Part shown: positions 59,784 through 64,000 of the stretch, piece by piece
Layout of the letters: the number at the start of each line of letters is the position of its first letter
Numbering within the stretch: position 1 is the stretch's first letter
From: Paenibacillus dendrobii
GTDB lineage: Bacteria > Bacillota > Bacilli > Paenibacillales > Paenibacillaceae
Direction: 5' to 3'
Length of the DNA: 64,000 nucleotides
Assembly (NCBI RefSeq): GCF_009807035.1
Contig: NZ_WUBI01000001.1
Location: 1,612,001 to 1,676,000, forward strand
The notes under the pieces: generated by a model
The model's database searches: none
Told to the model about the DNA's origin: nothing
The model's input: only the letters and a program-made list of their open reading frames with translations
Made by a program: the position numbers and the translations under genes

Positions 59784-62279
59784 TTATTGCGGGCGTGTCC
59801 GTCTTGTCGGAACGGCTTGCATCGGATCATCCGGCCAATAATGCTTCGGATAACGGCCTTTCAAATCTTTCTTCACTTCGAAATAGCCGTTATTCCAAAA
59901 GCTCTCCAGGTCAGAAGTAATCTGGACAGGCCGCTGCGCGGGGGATAATAGATGCAGCGTCAGAGGTATTTTCCCATGACCGATTCTTGGAGTTTCACGA
60001 AGGCCAAACATCTCCTGCAGCTTAACCGCCAAAAAAGGCTGTCCCGGATTGCCGTAATCCACGGGTATCCTAGACCCGCTGGGAACGGTTATATGCGTCG
60101 GGACCTCCTGATCAAGACGGCTTTTTTTATCCCAACCCAGCATTTGTTCCAAGATGCCTGTGAGCTGAAGCTTTTGCAGATCCGACCGGCTTTTCATGCC
60201 AAAAATATATGGAGAAAGCCAATCTTCCAGTCCCTCGAGAAGCGATCCGTCGGACATATCCGGCCACTCGGGGTCAGCCAGATGCATAAGCTGCAGACGC
60301 TGACGCAGCTGTTTGGCCTGTTTGTTCCAAGGCAACAAGCTCAGCCCCTCCGTACGAATGCCCTCCATCAGAGCTTTCGCTACCGTCTCCGGCGGGGGCT
60401 GCGAAGCGTTGGACTCTCGAAGTATCATCGCACCCAATCTTACTTGATTTCGTGCCTTTACGCCCCCTAGGGCAGAGTCCCATTCCACGACCATTTCTTC
60501 CCGGATGTCCCCTCTATGATAATCGAGCAGTTCCTCAAGCTCCAGCGGGGCCGCCAGCAATATCCTTCCCTCCGCCCCTTTCTGATCATCAACTTCCGCC
60601 ACCGTAAGGTAGTCACAACGGCTCAGCAGTTGAGTCCTGGTAAGCTCCACTCCCCTACCCGAAGCCAGCAGAAACTTGCCGTCCCCGCGGCTTTGGCCTA
60701 TGCGGTCCGGATATGCAAAAGATAAGAGGATTCCGATCTTGCTCGTGTCCATATCTTCACTTTCCGGAATGCCGATTTGTTTCCGCACATGCCGGCTCTC
60801 CTGGGCGATGCGCTTCAGGGCCGTTTCATCGACGTGTGGAGAAGCCATACCGCTGCGTTCCCACGCGATAACCGCTTCAAGTCTGCCGCGGATATCCGCA
60901 TCTTTATCGATAGAACTGCCACGGAATATATCCCTCTCTTGAAGTAGAGCGGCAAGAATTGATGCAAGACGGCCTTGACCGATTTCGGCAGCCAGCAGCA
61001 TCATCCCCGACAGCCGGGGGTGCATCCCTAGCTTAGCCATCCGTTTTCCTTGATCCGTTATCATGCCGCGCTCATTGACAGCCCCAAGTCGGTGCAGAAG
61101 CACCTTGCCGCGCTCATAGGCTGCTGCCGGCGGCGAATCGAGCCATAGCATGTCGTTTGGCTCCAGCACTCCCCATGCAGCGAGTTCTAGCGCCAGCGCC
61201 GTCAGATCCGTCTCCAGTATTTCCGGTGAGTTCCGCTGCGTCAAGCGATCCTGGACTTCCATACTCCATAGCCTGTACGCCACCCCCGGAGCCGTCCTAC
61301 CTGCACGCCCTCTGCGTTGATCGGCTGAAGCACGCGATACTTGCCCTGTCGCCAAATAAGGCATGCCGGAACGGGCTGAGAACAGCTGCGTACGCGCTAG
61401 TCCGCTGTCCACGACTATTCGGACTCCATCAATGGTCAAGCTAGTCTCCGCAATGGAGGTGGACAAAATAATCTTCCTACGATTTTCCGGATCTCGCCTA
61501 ACCGCTGCTTCCTGTTCCTTTTGCGTAAGCTGGCCAAACAGTGGCCTAATAACCACATCTGCCGAAAGTCCACCTCTCAGCAATTCGGACTGAACCCGGC
61601 GTATCTCTCCTGCTCCGGGCAGAAAAGCAAGCACATCTCCAGGATTCGCCGCGAGGGCCTCTCGAATGACCGCTGCCATATGCTGCTCGGGCTTTTGTCC
61701 GGCTGGCATGGGCTTATATATTGTCTCAACAGGAAACTGCCTGCCCGGACAATTAATGACGGGAGCCTTTCCCAGAAGCGCAGCAGCCGGTTCGGCTTCA
61801 AGCGTTGCCGACATGATCAAAATTCGAAGATCTTCTCTTAGAACAGCCCTGGATTCCAAAGCGAGCGCAAGTCCGAGGTCACCCTGCAAATTGCGTTCAT
61901 GAAACTCATCGAAAATGATCATCCCCACATCTTCGAGCTCCGGGTCACTTTGAATCATCCGGGTCAAAATGCCTTCGGTTACCACTTCAATTCGTGTACT
62001 CCTGCCAGTCCGGCTATCCATTCTTACGCGGTAGCCGACCGTTTCCCCTACCTGCTCCCCTAACATCCGGGACATATATTCAGCAGCGGAGCGTGCCGCG
62101 AGGCGGCGAGGCTCCAGCATAATGATCTTGCGGCCCACAAGCCAAGCCTCCTTCATGAAGGCCAGCGGAACCTGCGTCGTTTTCCCTGCTCCCGGCTCGG
62201 CAATAAGGACTGCAGACGTACCCTGGTCAAGCCGCTCAAGCAATTCGGGCAGCACCCGCTGTATCGGCAATTCATTCAT
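59784..62279 (-). CDS. hrpB: ATP-dependent helicase HrpB
   Basis: 831 residues, DEAH-box architecture: Walker A AEPGAGKTTQVPLA (about residues 27-40), motif Ia EPRRLAARSAAEYM, motif II IIFDEFHERN, motif III MSATLEA, motif VI ADQRRGRAGRTAPG. The C-terminal region after the HA2 domain (MFGLRETPRIGHGKIPLTLH then LSPAQRPVQITSDL) is specific to HrpB. Cytoplasmic RNA/DNA helicase of undefined role. Divergent from gluQRS. Confidence 0.94.
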   Translation of the reverse strand: MNELPIQRVLPELLERLDQGTSAVLIAEPGAGKTTQVPLAFMKEAWLVGRKIIMLEPRRLAARSAAEYMSRMLGEQVGETVGYRVRMDSRTGRSTRIEVVTEGILTRMIQSDPELEDVGMIIFDEFHERNLQGDLGLALALESRAVLREDLRILIMSATLEAEPAAALLGKAPVINCPGRQFPVETIYKPMPAGQKPEQHMAAVIREALAANPGDVLAFLPGAGEIRRVQSELLRGGLSADVVIRPLFGQLTQKEQEAAVRRDPENRRKIILSTSIAETSLTIDGVRIVVDSGLARTQLFSARSGMPYLATGQVSRASADQRRGRAGRTAPGVAYRLWSMEVQDRLTQRNSPEILETDLTALALELAAWGVLEPNDMLWLDSPPAAAYERGKVLLHRLGAVNERGMITDQGKRMAKLGMHPRLSGMMLLAAEIGQGRLASILAALLQERDIFRGSSIDKDADIRGRLEAVIAWERSGMASPHVDETALKRIAQESRHVRKQIGIPESEDMDTSKIGILLSFAYPDRIGQSRGDGKFLLASGRGVELTRTQLLSRCDYLTVAEVDDQKGAEGRILLAAPLELEELLDYHRGDIREEMVVEWDSALGGVKARNQVRLGAMILRESNASQPPPETVAKALMEGIRTEGLSLLPWNKQAKQLRQRLQLMHLADPEWPDMSDGSLLEGLEDWLSPYIFGMKSRSDLQKLQLTGILEQMLGWDKKSRLDQEVPTHITVPSGSRIPVDYGNPGQPFLAVKLQEMFGLRETPRIGHGKIPLTLHLLSPAQRPVQITSDLESFWNNGYFEVKKDLKGRYPKHYWPDDPMQAVPTRRTRPQ

Positions 62280-62406
62280 TTCTCATCTCTCCATGTCTTT
62301 CCCGCAAGTAATTGTTCATTCTCCCATTATAGAGCTTTGGCATGCTGGATATCCACGCCGGTTTGCTATAAAATGTACAAAGCTGTACTAAGGAGGGCGA
62401 TTTCAC

Positions 62407-63387
62407 ATGAGCCATAACATCCGTCCGGTGCGAGGGAGATTCGCACCTACGCCTTCAGGCGAGCTGCATATCGGCAATGCCTGGGCAGCTCTGCTCTCGT
62501 GGCTTCAGATCCGCAGCATGCGTGGAACCTTTGTGCTCCGGATGGAAGATATCGATACCCAGCGCTCCAGAACGTATCTGGCAAGTCAGATTCTCCGAGA
62601 TCTGTATTGGCTCGGACTGGATTGGGATGAAGGTCCCGATGTTGGCGGTCCCTATGGTCCCTATACGCAAAGCGAACGAACGGAATATTACGAGGAAGCC
62701 CTCAAGTTCCTCAAGAATCAGGGCTGCCTGTATCCGTGTTATTGCAGCCGGGCTGATCTTCTGGCGGCTGCCCGCGCTCCGCACGGCCTGTCATCGGAGG
62801 GCCCTGCCTATCCGGGAACCTGCCGTTATCTAACCCCAGAGGAAGCCGCCCGTAAATCTGTACTCAAGCAGCCTTCGCTGCGCTTCAGAGTTAGCCAAGA
62901 ACGTATTTCGTTTCAAGATGGCATTGCCGGCCAGCAGGAGTTCGATGCAGGCAACGGAGGCGATTTTATCGTAAGGAGAGCCGATGGAATGATCTCCTAT
63001 CAGCTGGCCGTCGTCGTTGACGATGACCGGATGCATATTACGCATGTACTCAGGGGAGCCGATCTTCTGGATTCCGTTCCAAGACAACTCCAGCTATACA
63101 AGGCATTGGGATTACAAGCTCCGGCTTTTGCCCATGCTCCGCTGTTTATGGGTCCGGACGGCAAGCGTCTTGCGAAACGGCATGGTGGAACCAGCCTGGC
63201 CGCCCTTCGTGAGATGGGAATGGCCCCTGAGCAGTTGATTGGCTGGCTGATGTGGATCGCAGGACTGGCAGAGACGCCGGAACCACTAACCGCCCAAGAG
63301 TGCATCCCGTTATTTGACATGGAAAAACTCTCATCAGAACCTGTCCTCATTACCGATGACAAGCTTTCTTATCTCCACCGAAACTGA
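62407..63387 (+). CDS. gluQRS: glutamyl-Q tRNA(Asp) synthetase
   Basis: 326 residues. Class I signature GELHIGNAW at about residues 18-26, zinc ligands in CYCSRADL and PGTCRY, and the KMSKS-equivalent KRLAKRHGG. It lacks the anticodon-binding domain of GluRS, as expected. GluQRS attaches glutamate to queuosine at position 34 of tRNA-Asp. RBS AAGGAGGG. Alone on its strand, closed by the terminator at 63395-63443. Confidence 0.92.
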   Translation: MSHNIRPVRGRFAPTPSGELHIGNAWAALLSWLQIRSMRGTFVLRMEDIDTQRSRTYLASQILRDLYWLGLDWDEGPDVGGPYGPYTQSERTEYYEEALKFLKNQGCLYPCYCSRADLLAAARAPHGLSSEGPAYPGTCRYLTPEEAARKSVLKQPSLRFRVSQERISFQDGIAGQQEFDAGNGGDFIVRRADGMISYQLAVVVDDDRMHITHVLRGADLLDSVPRQLQLYKALGLQAPAFAHAPLFMGPDGKRLAKRHGGTSLAALREMGMAPEQLIGWLMWIAGLAETPEPLTAQECIPLFDMEKLSSEPVLITDDKLSYLHRN

Positions 63388-63394
63388 ACCCGCA

Positions 63395-63443
63395 AAAAAA
63401 CCTCTATCTTTGCCTTAAACCTGAAGGTAAAGATAGAGGTTTT
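63395..63443. terminator. bidirectional rho-independent terminator
   Basis: AAAACCTCTATCTTT and AAAGATAGAGGTTTT with a short internal CCTT/AAGG extension, between converging gluQRS and the DUF1992 gene. Confidence 0.92.
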
Positions 63444-63458
63444 TCTATTCAATGCGCC

Positions 63459-63851
63459 TTACTTCACAGGAGCTTTGGGATCCTGCAGTCTGTCCCGTAT
63501 CTTTTGCTCATATTCCAAAAATGCCGTACTGCCGCTTAAGCCTCGTTGTTCCATCAGCATCTGAAAGCGCAGCTTCTTTTCGGTCATCGTTTTTTTCAGC
63601 TTTTGCTTTTCGCCGGCGTTCTCGCATGCATGGATCAAGTCCTGCAGCTTCAGCAGTTCGCCCTGCAGCTGCAGCTCTTCCGGGATAAATCCCGCATTTT
63701 TCATTATTTTATATGACATCCGAAGATCCACGGGAATTTGCGACATATCCTCAAACTCAAGCGGTTTTCCTTTGCCGGCAAGATCCTTGAATTCTCCCCG
63801 TTCCATCGCTTGATTAATTCTTTGCTCTGCAAGCCAGGACATGATGCTCAT
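63459..63851 (-). CDS. DUF1992 (DnaJC28-like domain) family protein
   Basis: 130 residues from MSIMSWLAEQRINQAMERGE; the pattern EFKDLAGKGKPLEFEDMSQI then YKIMKNAGFIPEELQLQGEL is the DUF1992/DnaJC28 conserved domain. RBS AAGGAGG. Helical C-terminus. Function unknown. The remaining 63852-64000 holds only a hairpin (AAGCCGC / CGGCTT) that may end a gene beyond the window. Confidence 0.85.
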   Translation of the reverse strand: MSIMSWLAEQRINQAMERGEFKDLAGKGKPLEFEDMSQIPVDLRMSYKIMKNAGFIPEELQLQGELLKLQDLIHACENAGEKQKLKKTMTEKKLRFQMLMEQRGLSGSTAFLEYEQKIRDRLQDPKAPVK

Positions 63852-63938
63852 GGAATAGTCCGCCTCCTTCATAGATGGTAAAGGTTTGCTTCACTCTATG
63901 TAATCATGTAACAGCCAATGTTGTCAAACCAGAGAAAA

Positions 63939-63968
63939 GCCGCTTCCGCTGCTGCGAAAACGGCTTGT
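63939..63968. terminator. possible terminator hairpin at the window edge
   Basis: AAAAGCCG and CGGCTT are inverted arms separated by about 15 nt. Gene served is outside the window. Confidence 0.4.
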
Positions 63969-64000
63969 AATCCAGATTCTTTACCTAACATAGAAGCGAT

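Noticed and set aside
1-64000. An integrase, transposase, reverse transcriptase or phage structural gene that could mobilise the cassettes
   Set aside because: None of the open frames on either strand shows such motifs; the mobilising enzyme, if any, is outside the window.

Overview
The window looks like a chromosomal segment of a low-to-moderate GC, Gram-positive, spore-forming Firmicute, most likely Paenibacillus. The signs are strong AGGAGG-type ribosome binding sites, YesM/YesN two-component genes next to a carbohydrate ABC transporter and a GH43 glycosidase, a remnant of an S-layer-homology protein, a B. subtilis-type replication terminator protein homologue, a DivIVA-like protein and a YteA/DksA-like zinc-finger protein. 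No rRNA, tRNA, transposase or integrase was found.

Layout. (1) 1-7.4 kb: a leftward operon behind a good sigma-A-like promoter (7361-7389) with an acyl carrier protein, an ATP-grasp ligase, a glycosyltransferase, a radical SAM/SPASM enzyme and a three-gene ABC-2 exporter, then a partial MDR dehydrogenase. It has the composition of a small biosynthesis-and-export cluster. (2) 7.4-9.0 kb: gene remnants plus a DUF2975/HTH pair. (3) 9.0-16.3 kb: a leftward series of unrelated single genes (GNAT, NUDIX, phosphatase, GrpB, HAD, HEPN-like, LMW-PTP, nuclease-like) with a few worn palindromic repeats. (4) 16.4-22.1 kb: hydantoinase/oxoprolinase, DUF917, NCS1 permease and PucR regulator. (5) 22.3-26.9 kb: a second leftward series of single genes with clearer repeats. 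(6) 27-35.7 kb: AraC regulator, GH43 enzyme, sugar ABC transporter and YesM/YesN system. (7) 35.9-51.4 kb: the main accessory block. (8) 51.7-64 kb: ordinary chromosome (DivIVA-like, CDF metal exporter, Gfo/Idh/MocA, Rtp homologue, acyltransferase 3, pirin, DoxX, YflT-like, HrpB, GluQRS, DUF1992).

The most striking feature is the block at about 39-51.4 kb. Each small leftward gene is separated from the next by an 80-195 nt imperfect palindrome with conserved ends (left ...TAAC-GTTCTTG-TATTCACGACG, right ...GTGAATA-TAGT-GTTA...) and inner arms whose stems vary with compensatory changes. The bases just inside the right end of one repeat are the reverse complement of the bases just outside the left end of the next repeat. 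The inverted match therefore spans each cassette, which is what G|TT-type insertion of circular gene cassettes produces in integrons. I interpret this as an integron-like cassette array (attC-like sites, no integrase in the window) in a Firmicute, with eroded outliers at 12-15 kb, 24-27 kb and 37-39 kb. At the promoter-proximal end the array stops in a half-site at about 51358-51376, followed by three TACGA-N3-TCGTA-type dyads at an exact 36-bp period, a candidate attI-like or control region. Cargo includes a DinB protein, SRPBCC, GNAT, small lipoproteins, unknown proteins, an OLD-type ATPase/TOPRIM nuclease cassette and an HNH nuclease cassette.

All calls come from reading the sequence. No database search was run, so family names rest on motif recognition and the Paenibacillus assignment is an inference.
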